64,000 nucleotides of DNA from ENR-C20 sp942493145 (lineage in GTDB: Bacteria > Bacillota > Clostridia > Acetivibrionales > DTU013), in NCBI GenBank assembly GCA_942493145.1, contig OW818679.1:496001-560000 (forward strand), read 5' to 3'. Numbering within the stretch: the first letter of the stretch is position 1; the number at the start of each line of letters is the position of its first letter. Made by a program: the position numbers and the translations under genes. Below, piece by piece: positions 1 through 8,145 of the stretch. The notes beneath the pieces were generated by a model. It worked only from the letters and a program-made list of their open reading frames with translations, had not been told where the DNA came from and searched no databases.

Positions 1-453
1 ATAGTAAAGGATAGACTCCAGCAAGCGGACTGCAATAATGGGTTCATTCTGGATGGATTCCCAAGGACAATACCGCAGGCGGAAAGCTTAGACAAGATAT
101 TGCATCAAATAGATAAAGTAATAGACTTTGCTCTTAATGTTGATGTAGCTGATGAACTTATTGTGAAGAGGCTTTCTGGCAGAAGGGTTTGTCCGGACTG
201 CGGAAAGATATACCACACAATCAGTGAACCACCCAAAAAGGATGGATTCTGCGATGTAGACGGTGCAGCCCTTATACAGAGGGACGACGATAAGGAAGAG
301 ACAATATGGAATAGGTTGCAGACCTATCATGAGCGGACGGAACCGTTGATTGGCTTTTACGGGAAACAGGGAAAGCTGGCTACAGTAGAAGGCAGTAAGA
401 GCATTGAACAGACGACAATGGAAATTGACGCAATTTTGAGGAAAAATAAATGA
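1..453 (+). CDS. adk: Adenylate kinase, 3' part (5' end outside window)
   Basis: Adenylate kinase makes two ADP from ATP and AMP in the cytoplasm. The open frame runs in from the window edge, so the N-terminal P-loop is not visible. The visible part begins just before the GFILDGFPRT segment, which contacts AMP and nucleotide in this family. It then shows the LID region with CPDCG and a later CDVDG, a Cys3/Asp-type metal site typical of Gram-positive zinc-containing enzymes. The stop overlaps the start of map (ATGA), which suggests translational coupling, and adk-map is the usual order in the spc operon. Identity is near certain; only the start is missing. Confidence 0.97.
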   Translation: MVKDRLQQADCNNGFILDGFPRTIPQAESLDKILHQIDKVIDFALNVDVADELIVKRLSGRRVCPDCGKIYHTISEPPKKDGFCDVDGAALIQRDDDKEETIWNRLQTYHERTEPLIGFYGKQGKLATVEGSKSIEQTTMEIDAILRKNK

Positions 454-1220
454 TATCAATCAAATCAAAAAGTGAAATTGAATTGATGAAGAAACCCTGC
501 GCGGTTGTTGCAGCTGCCCTTGAACTTTTAAGGGAAGCTGCAAGGCCCGGGGTTACTACAAAGGAACTGGACAGAATTGCTGAAGAGTATCTGCGGAAAC
601 ATAACGCCATCCCCTCCTTCAAGGGAGTACAATCATCGATGCCCGGAGGTATCGATTTCCCTGGAACTATATGTGCCTCCGTCAATAATGAGGTAATTCA
701 TGGAATGCCGGGTTTAAGGGTATTAAAAGATGGAGATATTATCAGTATTGATATAGGCGCATACATGAATGGTTTTCATGCAGATGCCGCCAGGACTTAT
801 CCCGTAGGCAATGTCTCCGACGTCGCAAGAAGGCTGATTGAAGTAACAGAACAGAGCTTTTATGAAGGCATGAATCAAGCAGTTAAAGGAAACCGTGTCT
901 CTGATATATCTCGGGCTGTACAGACTTATGTCGAAGAGAACGGTTATTCGGTTGTAAGGGATTATGTAGGGCACGGCATAGGCAGGGAATTGTGGGAATC
1001 ACCGCAGATTCCGAACTATTGCGCAAGAGAAAGAGGCCCGAGGCTTGATGCCGGTATGACTCTTGCAGTTGAACCGATGGTCAATACAGGCGGATATCAT
1101 GTAAAGGTGCTTGATGACAAATGGACGGTTGTAACAGCGGACGGCAGTCTCTCTGCACATTATGAAAACACTTTTGCTGTTACCGACGCAGAGCCGTTTA
1201 TTTTGACTAAACTCGGTTGA
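450..1220 (+). CDS. map: Methionine aminopeptidase type I
   Basis: It removes the initiator methionine from nascent proteins. The 256-residue length fits a short type Ia enzyme. All metal-ligand regions are present: two Asp in the DIGAYMNGFHADAART segment, His in GHGIGRELWE, Glu in AVEPMV, and Glu in HYENTFAV near the C-terminus. The start ATG overlaps the adk stop. A KOW-domain gene follows after a short gap with its own GAGGTGA ribosome-binding site, as in many Clostridia. It is expected to be co-transcribed with the ribosomal genes. Confidence 0.97.
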   Translation: MISIKSKSEIELMKKPCAVVAAALELLREAARPGVTTKELDRIAEEYLRKHNAIPSFKGVQSSMPGGIDFPGTICASVNNEVIHGMPGLRVLKDGDIISIDIGAYMNGFHADAARTYPVGNVSDVARRLIEVTEQSFYEGMNQAVKGNRVSDISRAVQTYVEENGYSVVRDYVGHGIGRELWESPQIPNYCARERGPRLDAGMTLAVEPMVNTGGYHVKVLDDKWTVVTADGSLSAHYENTFAVTDAEPFILTKLG

Positions 1221-1230
1221 GGTGAGGAAA

Positions 1231-1506
1231 TTGAGCTTGACTTTGGGGCAGATCGTGATTTCAAAAGCAGGCAGGGATGAAGGCAGAAAGTTCGTTGTCG
1301 TAAAGACCGTTGACGATATATATGTACTGCTGGCAGACGGTGACCTACGAAAGATGGAAAAGCCGAAAAAGAAGAAGATAAGACATATTTCCCCTACAAC
1401 CATGATTTCGGTTGTATTGGAAGAGAAATTGAGCAGCGGGGCTAAAGTCAGTAATACTGATATTAAAAAGGCCCTGAAAGAACACGAGGATACACTGGAG
1501 AAGTAA
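1231..1506 (+). CDS. KOW-domain RNA-binding protein (L14e/L6e-like)
   Basis: This is a small basic protein with an N-terminal KOW-like segment (LGQIVISKAGRDEGRKF) and a lysine-rich stretch KPKKKKIRH. Proteins of this type sit between map and infA in many Clostridia and are assumed to bind ribosomal RNA; no defined function is known to me. I chose the TTG at 1231 because a GAGGTGA ribosome-binding site lies at 1219-1225, correctly spaced. The in-frame GTG at 1222 lies inside that site. The protein has about 91 residues. Confidence 0.85.
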   Translation: MSLTLGQIVISKAGRDEGRKFVVVKTVDDIYVLLADGDLRKMEKPKKKKIRHISPTTMISVVLEEKLSSGAKVSNTDIKKALKEHEDTLEK

Positions 1507-1520
1507 GGAGGGTTCAGATT

Positions 1521-1739
1521 TTGGCAAAAGATGATGTAATTGAAGTCGAGGGCAAAATACTGGAAGCATTGCCGAATGCCATGTTCCAGGTAGAACTTGA
1601 GAATGGCCATAAAGTGTTGGCACATATCTCAGGCAAGTTAAGAATGAATTTCATAAGGATTTTACCTGGTGACAAGGTCACTGTAGAACTTTCACCTTAT
1701 GATCTTACAAGGGGCAGGATTACCTGGAGAGCTAAATAA
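1521..1739 (+). CDS. infA: Translation initiation factor IF-1
   Basis: This is a 72-residue single OB-fold protein, the standard IF-1 length, with the typical N-terminus MAKDDVIEVEG and the C-terminal RGRITWR motif. IF-1 binds the ribosomal A site during initiation. It starts with TTG behind AAGGAGGG. In the usual clostridial order rpmJ follows directly; here two fatty-acid/butyrate-type genes intervene. Confidence 0.97.
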   Translation: MAKDDVIEVEGKILEALPNAMFQVELENGHKVLAHISGKLRMNFIRILPGDKVTVELSPYDLTRGRITWRAK

Positions 1740-1834
1740 ACAGGCCTCCGGAACAAATAGGAATATAACGGTTTTTTATAGATGCAGATATAATGCTGTA
1801 AAGCATTAACATTGAGTAAAGGAGGCACCATATT

Positions 1835-2614
1835 GTGGAATTTAATAATTTAATTTTTACAAGAGAAGAAGGTTTGGCAATAATCACTCTTAACAGGCCA
1901 AAGGCAATGAATGCACTTAACACTGAAATAAATACTGAGCTTATGAGTGTATGCGAAATACTTGAAAACGACCCAACAGCTCGCGTATTGATAATAACAG
2001 GAAGCATTAAGGCATTCGCAGCAGGAGCAGATATAACCGAATTAATGGAAGCTGACAGTATGGCGGCTTTTAAGAACAGTAGTTTTGCACACAGTGTTTT
2101 TGACAGAATCGAGGCACTGCCGATTCCAACAATAGCTGCTGTTAACGGTCTGGCACTCGGTGGCGGTTGCGAACTCTCACTCAGCTGTGATTTCAGGTTG
2201 GCAGGCGAAGGTGCAATGTTCGGACTTCCGGAGATAACCCTGGGTATAATACCAGGCGCAGGTGGTACTCAAAGGCTTACAAAAATTGTTGGACCGACCA
2301 AAGCGAAAGAAATGATTTTCCTCGGTTCACCGGTAAAGGCACCCAAAGCTCTTGAGATTGGTCTGGTGACCAAAGTTGTTCCAGATGAGGAAGTTATGAA
2401 CGAGGCCAGAAAAATGGCTGAAAAGCTAATTTCAAGGCCTGGTGTGGCTCTGAGGTTTGCCAAGGAGGCCATTAACTGCGGAGTATGTACAGACATGGCA
2501 AATGGCAAGAGATTTGAGATGGCACATTTCTCGATGCTCTTTGCAACAAAGGATCAGAAGGAAGGCATGAGAGCTTTTGCAGAAAAACGCCCTGCAGTTT
2601 TCAAAAACGAGTAA
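1835..2614 (+). CDS. crt: Enoyl-CoA hydratase / crotonase
   Basis: It hydrates crotonyl-CoA (or another 2-enoyl-CoA) to 3-hydroxyacyl-CoA. The 259 residues match the crotonase family. The oxyanion-hole segment AFAAGADI and both catalytic glutamates (Glu113 in GGGCELS, Glu133 in FGLPEITLG) are present, which favours a true hydratase over other crotonase-fold activities. The GTG start follows AAGGAGG. It is followed by 3-hydroxybutyryl-CoA dehydrogenase, forming the middle of the butyrate pathway, but thiolase, bcd and etf genes are absent here. The location inside the ribosomal cluster is odd. Confidence 0.93.
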   Translation: MEFNNLIFTREEGLAIITLNRPKAMNALNTEINTELMSVCEILENDPTARVLIITGSIKAFAAGADITELMEADSMAAFKNSSFAHSVFDRIEALPIPTIAAVNGLALGGGCELSLSCDFRLAGEGAMFGLPEITLGIIPGAGGTQRLTKIVGPTKAKEMIFLGSPVKAPKALEIGLVTKVVPDEEVMNEARKMAEKLISRPGVALRFAKEAINCGVCTDMANGKRFEMAHFSMLFATKDQKEGMRAFAEKRPAVFKNE

Positions 2615-2713
2615 TTAAATTTATGTAGCAATTAAAACAGTAACAACGTACATAGCTTAATGACAATATCATAACAAATTATAATTTTATTGATAAGTAA
2701 GGGAGGTACTAAA

Positions 2714-3565
2714 ATGGCGATTAAAACAATTGGAATACTCGGCGCAGGTACAATGGGTGGAGGAATTGCGTATCAGGCCGCTTTAAGCGGGTTTGATGTA
2801 ATTATATGCGATGTTGAACAGCGTTTTGTAGATGGAGCAGTCGATCGTGCAGTAAAAATTATGGACAAAAGCATTGAGAAACAAAAAATGACTGCTGACG
2901 AAAAAGAAGCGGTTCTGGCAAGAATAAAAACTACAATCAATAAGGAAGATTTTGTTTCTGCAGATATAGTAATAGAAGCAATTATCGAAAACCTTGATAT
3001 TAAGAAAGATGCTTTCCAAAAGCTTGATGAAATCTGCCGTCCAGAAACTATTTTGGCGACAAATACATCTTCAATGTCAATTTCACAGATAGCTTCTATC
3101 ACCAAAAGACCGGACAGAGTAGTAGGAATGCACTTCTTCAACCCTGTTCATCTGATGAAGCTCATTGAATTGGTAAAAGGTCTCGACACATCGGAAGAGA
3201 CCATGCAGACTGTAACTGAACTGGGAAATGCAATGGGCAAAACAATAGTTGTAGCCCAGAAGGACACTCCTGGATTCATTGTAAACCGTCTTCTTTTCGC
3301 ACAGATGATGGAAGCAGCGCGTATGTACGAAGAAGGCATTGCAACACCTGAAGATATCGATACAGCCGTAAGGCTTGGACTTAATTACCCGGTAGGACCA
3401 TTTGCAATGATGGACTACGGCGGAATGGAAATGACTATGAGTGTAGCAGACTACCTTTACACTGAAACAAAAGATACAAAGTGGTATGCTACGCACACAA
3501 TGAGGTCCTTGTATCGTTCAGGCAAGCTAGGTAAGAAAACCGGCGAAGGCTGGTTCAAATACTAA
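2714..3565 (+). CDS. hbd: 3-hydroxybutyryl-CoA dehydrogenase
   Basis: It interconverts acetoacetyl-CoA and 3-hydroxybutyryl-CoA with NAD(P)H. The protein has 283 residues with an N-terminal Rossmann motif GILGAGTMGGG, the NTSSMSIS segment, the catalytic His region GMHFFNPVHLMKLIE, and a C-terminal helical domain (PVGPFAMMDYGG). The ATG at 2714 is preceded by GGGAGG; an in-frame upstream start is less likely. It lies about 100 nt after crt. Together they probably act in butyrate formation or beta-oxidation-type reactions. Confidence 0.94.
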   Translation: MAIKTIGILGAGTMGGGIAYQAALSGFDVIICDVEQRFVDGAVDRAVKIMDKSIEKQKMTADEKEAVLARIKTTINKEDFVSADIVIEAIIENLDIKKDAFQKLDEICRPETILATNTSSMSISQIASITKRPDRVVGMHFFNPVHLMKLIELVKGLDTSEETMQTVTELGNAMGKTIVVAQKDTPGFIVNRLLFAQMMEAARMYEEGIATPEDIDTAVRLGLNYPVGPFAMMDYGGMEMTMSVADYLYTETKDTKWYATHTMRSLYRSGKLGKKTGEGWFKY

Positions 3566-3577
3566 TTTAAGCGGAAA

Positions 3578-3606
3578 GGGGACACAACTCCAGCGAGAAA
3601 TGTCCC
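3578..3606 (+). repeat. Short copy of dispersed GGGACA hairpin repeat
   Basis: GGGGACACAACTC is followed closely by GAGAAATGTCCC, giving an imperfect inverted repeat just after hbd and before rpmJ. It shares its ends with the copies at 7203, 11368, 12823 and 14115. The loop is much shorter here. Confidence 0.7.
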
Positions 3607-3631
3607 GGAATAATTTTAAGGAGGTATTGTC

Positions 3632-3745
3632 ATGAAAGTCAAACCATCAGTAAAGACAATGTGTGAAAAGTGCAAGATCATTAAAAGAAAAGGCAGAATA
3701 ATGGTTATTTGCGAAAATCCAAAACACAAGCAAAAACAAGGTTGA
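3632..3745 (+). CDS. rpmJ: Ribosomal protein L36 (bL36)
   Basis: This is a 37-residue gene that is easily missed. The protein begins MKVKPSVKTMC and carries the C-x2-C, then C and H zinc ligands (CEKCK ... CENPKHKQ) of the zinc-binding form of L36. A perfect AAGGAGG site precedes the ATG. It normally sits between infA and rpsM; here it remains upstream of rpsM but is separated from infA by crt-hbd. Confidence 0.97.
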   Translation: MKVKPSVKTMCEKCKIIKRKGRIMVICENPKHKQKQG

Positions 3746-3788
3746 GTTATATACCATAAATTGGTATGTGGTACAGCGAAAAAATTAC

Positions 3789-3817
3789 TTGTATTCACAT
3801 TAAAACTATGGTATAAT
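3789..3817 (+). promoter_or_regulatory. Sigma-A-type promoter upstream of rpsM
   Basis: TTGTAT (3789-3794), a 17-nt spacer and a consensus TATAAT (3812-3817). It would give the alpha-operon genes rpsM-rpsK-rpsD-rpoA-rplQ their own transcript. Confidence 0.7.
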
Positions 3818-4033
3818 TCAAGCTTGTTTTGCATACCAATTGTCTATTGTCCGTATATATAATAATCGATGTGCGGACAAGATGGTCAAATTGGGTATTT
3901 CGCCTCGGAGCGGCTGCATATTCGGAAATCTCGTCTATGATCCGGGTGTTGAATATATATTAATTCGTTTGATTTGTAGTATATGAAATTGGTAGTAAAA
4001 TCGGTATAGGAATTTTTGGAGGTGTTGGACAAA
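3818..4033 (+). promoter_or_regulatory. Alpha-operon 5' leader with hairpin
   Basis: About 215 nt of untranslated leader separate the promoter from rpsM. An inverted repeat TTGTCCG/CGGACAA (3847-3853 with 3874-3880) can form a stem. Ribosomal protein S4, encoded in this operon, is a known leader-binding autoregulator in bacteria, so this is a plausible target. I did not recognise a specific Rfam motif. Confidence 0.4.
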
Positions 4034-4405
4034 ATGGCGCGTATTGCCGGAGTTGACCTGCCCAGAGAGAAACGGGTGGAAATTGGATTGACTTATATCT
4101 TCGGAATCGGAAGAAGCAAGTCAAATGAAATCTTAGCTAAAACGGCCGTAAACCCTGATACAAGAGTGAGAGATCTCACTGACGATGAAATAAGCAGGCT
4201 CAGGGAAACTATCGATAAGGAATATAAGACTGAGGGCGACCTTAGGAGGGAAATATCCCTTAATATCAAGAGATTGATAGAAATAGGCTGCTACAGGGGC
4301 AGAAGGCACAGACAGGGGCTTCCTGTCAGAGGTCAGAGGACAAAGACCAATGCAAGGACAAGAAAAGGGCCGAAGAAAACTGTCGGTGTACAGAGAAAGA
4401 AATAA
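4034..4405 (+). CDS. rpsM: Ribosomal protein S13 (uS13)
   Basis: This is a 123-residue S13 with the MARIAGVDLPREKRVEIGLTY-type start, the LTYIFGIGRSKS helix-two-turn-helix segment and the C-terminal GLPVRGQRTKTNARTRKG tail that contacts tRNAs in the subunit bridge. The ATG at 4034 is preceded by GGAGGTG. It is the first gene of the alpha operon. Confidence 0.98.
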   Translation: MARIAGVDLPREKRVEIGLTYIFGIGRSKSNEILAKTAVNPDTRVRDLTDDEISRLRETIDKEYKTEGDLRREISLNIKRLIEIGCYRGRRHRQGLPVRGQRTKTNARTRKGPKKTVGVQRKK

Positions 4406-4421
4406 GGAGGTTGGCGTTTGA

Positions 4422-4826
4422 ATGGCAACTAAAGCAGCTGGTGCAAAAAGAGTCACCAGAAAAAGAAGGGAACGTAAAAATATTGAACGGGGAGCAGCAC
4501 ATATCCGTTCGACATTTAACAATACCATAGTCACTATAACCGATACTGCAGGTAATGCATTATCGTGGGCAAGTGCAGGTGGTTTGGGTTTCAGGGGTTC
4601 CAGAAAGAATACTCCCTTTGCTGCCCAGATGGCTGCAGAAACAGCTTCAAAAGCTGCTATGGAACATGGCCTGAAAACTGTTGAAGTTTATGTCAAAGGC
4701 CCAGGCGCAGGCAGAGAAGCTGCAATACGCGCTTTGCAAGCCGCAGGACTAGATGTGAGCCTTATAAAAGATGTAACCCCTATTCCGCACAACGGATGTA
4801 GGCCGCCTAAGAGAAGAAGAGTGTAA
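4422..4826 (+). CDS. rpsK: Ribosomal protein S11 (uS11)
   Basis: A 134-residue platform protein of the small subunit. It shows the conserved HIRSTFNNTIVTITD segment, the GFRGSRKNTPFAAQ motif and the C-terminal PIPHNGCRPPKRRRV end typical of S11. It follows rpsM after a short gap with an AAGGAGG site. Confidence 0.98.
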   Translation: MATKAAGAKRVTRKRRERKNIERGAAHIRSTFNNTIVTITDTAGNALSWASAGGLGFRGSRKNTPFAAQMAAETASKAAMEHGLKTVEVYVKGPGAGREAAIRALQAAGLDVSLIKDVTPIPHNGCRPPKRRRV

Positions 4827-4845
4827 CGTGGAGGTGTTAAAGTAA

Positions 4846-5472
4846 ATGGCAAGATATACAGATGCATCCTGCAGACTCTGTCGCAGGGAAGGCGAAAAGC
4901 TTTTCCTCAAGGGTGAGAGGTGCTATACAAATAAGTGCTCCGTTTCGAGAAGGGCATATGCTCCCGGACAGCACGGTCAGCAAAAGAAAAAGATGTCCGA
5001 ATATGGACTACAGCTTCGTGAGAAGCAAAAGGCAAGAAGATTCTACGGAATTTTGGAGAGCCAGTTCAGAAATTACTTTGAGTTGGCTGAAAAGAAAAAG
5101 GGTATCACAGGTACAAACCTGCTCCAGATACTCGAAAGCAGGATTGACAATGTCGTATACAGGCTTGGCCTCGCGACTTCAAGACCTGAAGCTAGACAAC
5201 TTGTTAGACATGGGCATTTCACTGTAAATGGCAAGAAAGTGAACATCCCTTCAATCATATTGAATTCGGGTGACGTCATTGCAGTGAAAGATAAGTTCAA
5301 GGGAACGGACAAGATCAAATCGATAATTGAGATAGCTGGCGGAAAAGTCGTGCCGAAATGGCTTGAGTTTGACGCAGAGAGCCTGACAGGAAAATATGTT
5401 TCACTCCCGACAAGAGAGGAAATCGACCTTCCAATACAGGAACGTCTCATCGTCGAGTTGTACTCCAAGTAA
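4846..5472 (+). CDS. rpsD: Ribosomal protein S4 (uS4), zinc-binding form
   Basis: A 208-residue primary 16S rRNA-binding protein. The N-terminus keeps four cysteines (CRLCRREGEKLFLKGERC then C), marking the zinc-binding C+ form. The S4 RNA-binding domain is seen at LATSRPEARQLVRHGHFTVN. S4 often represses its own operon by binding the leader. Many clostridia carry rpsD in the alpha operon as here. Confidence 0.98.
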   Translation: MARYTDASCRLCRREGEKLFLKGERCYTNKCSVSRRAYAPGQHGQQKKKMSEYGLQLREKQKARRFYGILESQFRNYFELAEKKKGITGTNLLQILESRIDNVVYRLGLATSRPEARQLVRHGHFTVNGKKVNIPSIILNSGDVIAVKDKFKGTDKIKSIIEIAGGKVVPKWLEFDAESLTGKYVSLPTREEIDLPIQERLIVELYSK

Positions 5473-5529
5473 GCGACGTGAATCAGTTGCCCTCAGGTTT
5501 TAAAAATGCTAGAAAAGGGAGGGTTTTTG

Positions 5530-6477
5530 TTGATCGAAATAGAAAAACCGAAAATTGAATGTGTGCAGGCCAGTGAAGACAGTACTTACGGCAAGTTTGT
5601 CATCGAGCCACTTGAAAGGGGTTACGGTATAACCCTTGGGAATTCCCTCAGAAGGATCCTGCTATCTTCTCTGCCCGGCGTTGCAGTAACGTCCATTAAA
5701 ATTGATGGTGTACTGCACGAGTTTTCGACTGTTCCGGGTGTTATTGAAGATGTGACAGAAATTATCCTCAATGTGAAAAACCTCTCGCTTAAAATGTATG
5801 GCGAAGGACCCAAAATCGTTTATATCGACACCGATGGAGAAGGTCCGGTTACTGCAGGTGATATCAAGACTGATGCTGATGTGGAGATACTGAATCCTGA
5901 GATGCATATCTGCACCCTTAACGGGGAAAGCAGATTCTACATGGAACTGGTATTGAACAAAAGCAGAGGTTACATACCTGCGGAAAAGAACAAACAAACA
6001 GGACAACCGATTGGGATAATACCGATTGACTCAATCTACACACCCGTGAGGAAGGTCAATTACACGGTAGACAATACGCGTGTTGGGCAGGTAACGGACT
6101 ATGACAAGCTTACTCTTGAAGTTTGGACCAACGGCAGTATCAAGCCGGATGAGGCCATAAGCCTTGGTGCAAAAATATTGAGCGAGCACCTGAATCTCTT
6201 CATTGACCTCTCGGATCATGCGAAGCATACCGAGATAATGGTTGAAAAAGAGGAGACCAAGAAGGAAAAGGTTCTTGAAATGACAATTGAAGAACTGGAT
6301 CTTTCAGTGAGATCCTATAACTGCTTGAAGAGGGCAGGCATAAACACAGTTGAGGATCTGACCAACAAGACGGAAGAAGACATGATGAAGGTCAGAAACC
6401 TCGGCAGGAAATCCCTTGAAGAAGTCTTACAGAAGCTTCATGCTTTGGGATTATCACTTGCTCCTAGTGAAGATTAA
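5530..6477 (+). CDS. rpoA: RNA polymerase alpha subunit
   Basis: The 315-residue alpha subunit nucleates core assembly. The N-terminal dimerisation domain is clear (GYGITLGNSLRRILLSSLPG), followed by a linker and the C-terminal domain with the ELDLSVRSYNCLKRAGI and GRKSLEEV motifs that bind UP elements and activators. I chose TTG at 5530 because an AGGGAGGG site lies just upstream; an ATG at 5506 would put that site inside the gene. Confidence 0.97.
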   Translation: MIEIEKPKIECVQASEDSTYGKFVIEPLERGYGITLGNSLRRILLSSLPGVAVTSIKIDGVLHEFSTVPGVIEDVTEIILNVKNLSLKMYGEGPKIVYIDTDGEGPVTAGDIKTDADVEILNPEMHICTLNGESRFYMELVLNKSRGYIPAEKNKQTGQPIGIIPIDSIYTPVRKVNYTVDNTRVGQVTDYDKLTLEVWTNGSIKPDEAISLGAKILSEHLNLFIDLSDHAKHTEIMVEKEETKKEKVLEMTIEELDLSVRSYNCLKRAGINTVEDLTNKTEEDMMKVRNLGRKSLEEVLQKLHALGLSLAPSED

Positions 6478-6596
6478 GCATATTTGTAATGTGGTAAAGG
6501 TATGCAGACCACGAATTAATGAAGTAGATTTGTATCGTTTATATTAAGCCATGAGGCTGAAACGATACAAACTAGCAGATTGGGAGGTAATAGGAA

Positions 6597-7124
6597 ATGC
6601 CAACACAGAGGAAGTTGGGACGCGCGACGGATCAGAGGAAAGCAATGCTCAAGGGCCTTGTGACCGCTTTTCTTCAGAATGGTAAAATAGAGACCACCGA
6701 AGCGAGAGCCAAGGAAGTTAAGAATATTGCAGAGAAATTGATTGCCATGGCAATTAAGGAAACTGATAACTTTACTTCAAAACAAATAAAGGTAACAGCA
6801 GCAAAGCTTGACTCCAAAGGCAACAAGATAACAAAATCAGCTACTTCCAAAAACAACAGGAAGTACGAAGTTGTCGATAGAGAAGAAAAGACTGATCTTG
6901 TAACCGTTGATAATGCTTCAAGGCTCAATGCCAGAAGAAAAGCTATGAACTGGATATACAGGGTGAAGGATGAGAATGGCAAAACTGTCAATGTTGTTGA
7001 CAAGCTGTTTGATGAGATCGCTCCTAAGTTCAAAGATGTAAATGGCGGATACACAAGGATTTACAAGCTTGGACCAAGAAGAGGGGACGCTGCGGAAGTG
7101 GCAATCCTCGAGTTGACTAAATAA
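6597..7124 (+). CDS. rplQ: Ribosomal protein L17 (bL17), long form
   Basis: The N-terminus (MPTQRKLGRATDQRKAML) and the C-terminus (GGYTRIYKLGPRRGDAAE) are typical of L17. At 175 residues it is longer than the roughly 115-130 residues common elsewhere. The extra ~50 residues form a central Lys/Asn-rich insertion, which I recall from several cellulolytic clostridia. It ends the alpha operon and is followed by hairpins. Confidence 0.96.
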   Translation: MPTQRKLGRATDQRKAMLKGLVTAFLQNGKIETTEARAKEVKNIAEKLIAMAIKETDNFTSKQIKVTAAKLDSKGNKITKSATSKNNRKYEVVDREEKTDLVTVDNASRLNARRKAMNWIYRVKDENGKTVNVVDKLFDEIAPKFKDVNGGYTRIYKLGPRRGDAAEVAILELTK

Positions 7125-7153
7125 TCAGCGAATAATCTAGTGCTTAAAAAATG

Positions 7154-7184
7154 CAGGGACATTCCCCGGAACCGGGGAGTGTCC
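7154..7184 (+). terminator. Hairpin after rplQ
   Basis: GGACATTCCCCGG is followed by AA and CCGGGGAGTGTCC, a very stable stem with one G-U pair. It lacks a strong U-run (ATTTGTG follows), so it could be a weak terminator or a relative of the GGGACA repeats next to it. Confidence 0.5.
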
Positions 7185-7202
7185 ATTTGTGTATTTAAGG
7201 AA

Positions 7203-7258
7203 GAGGGACACATCTCTGGCAGGGAGTATTCCTCAAGGGTCTGAGAAATGTCCCTCTT
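7203..7258 (+). repeat. Dispersed GGGACACATCTC hairpin repeat
   Basis: Left arm GAGGGACACATCTCTGG, a ~25-nt middle containing GGGTCTGAG, and right arm AATGTCCCTC. Same organisation as the copies at 11368, 12823 and 14115. It lies between rplQ and ecfA1. Confidence 0.75.
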
Positions 7259-7299
7259 TGAATTATCCGATGTCCAGATACCAAGCGGGAGGCAACAGT

Positions 7300-8145
7300 A
7301 TGACTGAGAACATAGTACAATTCAATAATGTCAGCTACACATACAAATCCCACTACGAAGACAGGCCTGATGTCGTTGCATTGGATGATGTGAGCGTGGA
7401 AGTAGCAAAGGGTGAATTCCTTGTGATACTCGGCAGGAATGGTTCGGGGAAGTCTACACTGGCAAGGCATATGAACGCTTTGCTTGTTCCTCATAAAGGA
7501 CTGGTCCTGGTAGAAGGAATTGACACTTCCAACGGAGAGCATTTGTGGGATATAAGACATGCAGTAGGTATGGTGTTTCAAAATCCGGATAATCAGATAG
7601 TTGGAACAATTGTGGAGGAAGATGTTGCTTTTGGACCTGAAAATCTAGGAGTTCCACCTGCTGAAATCAGGTCGAGGGTAGACGATGCGCTGGAGACCGT
7701 CGGCATTTCGGAGTATGCCAAACATGCGCCTCACCTGCTGTCCGGAGGCCAAAAGCAGAGGGTGGCCATAGCGGGTATACTTGCCATGAAGCCGCACTGC
7801 ATTGTACTCGACGAAGCAACCGCGATGCTTGATCCTATCGGAAGACGTGAAGTAATGAGGGTACTGTCGAAATTAAACAGGGAAGATGGAATAACCGTAA
7901 TCCACATAACCCACCATATGGATGAGGCCAGCGCAGCCGACCGGGTCGTCGTTATGGATAACGGAAGGATAGTAATCACAGGAACGCCGGGAGAAGTGTT
8001 CAGTAATGTTGAACGTATCAAATCCATCGGACTGGATGTACCACAGGTCACTGAGCTTTTCTATGAGCTTGACAAAGCAGGATTCAGCTTTCCACTGGAC
8101 GTACTGACAGTCGATCAGGCATTCGGGTACCTGACAGATTTGTAG
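7300..8145 (+). CDS. ecfA1: ECF transporter ATPase A1
   Basis: One of two ATPases of the energy-coupling factor module that powers vitamin or metal uptake. In 281 residues it shows Walker A GRNGSGKS (45-52), the Q-loop FQNPDNQ, the signature LSGGQKQRVAIAG, Walker B IVLDEATAMLD and an H-loop in THHMDEA. The DNQ Q-loop variant and position before ecfA2 and ecfT support A1. The ATG at 7300 follows GGGAGG. Its last 31 nt overlap a convergent methyltransferase gene. No substrate-binding S component is nearby. Confidence 0.95.
   Translation: MTENIVQFNNVSYTYKSHYEDRPDVVALDDVSVEVAKGEFLVILGRNGSGKSTLARHMNALLVPHKGLVLVEGIDTSNGEHLWDIRHAVGMVFQNPDNQIVGTIVEEDVAFGPENLGVPPAEIRSRVDDALETVGISEYAKHAPHLLSGGQKQRVAIAGILAMKPHCIVLDEATAMLDPIGRREVMRVLSKLNREDGITVIHITHHMDEASAADRVVVMDNGRIVITGTPGEVFSNVERIKSIGLDVPQVTELFYELDKAGFSFPLDVLTVDQAFGYLTDL

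Noticed and set aside
2657..2685. A promoter between crt and hbd (TTAATG-17-TATAAT)
   Set aside because: The -10 is good but the -35 matches only half the consensus in very AT-rich DNA; not listed as a feature.
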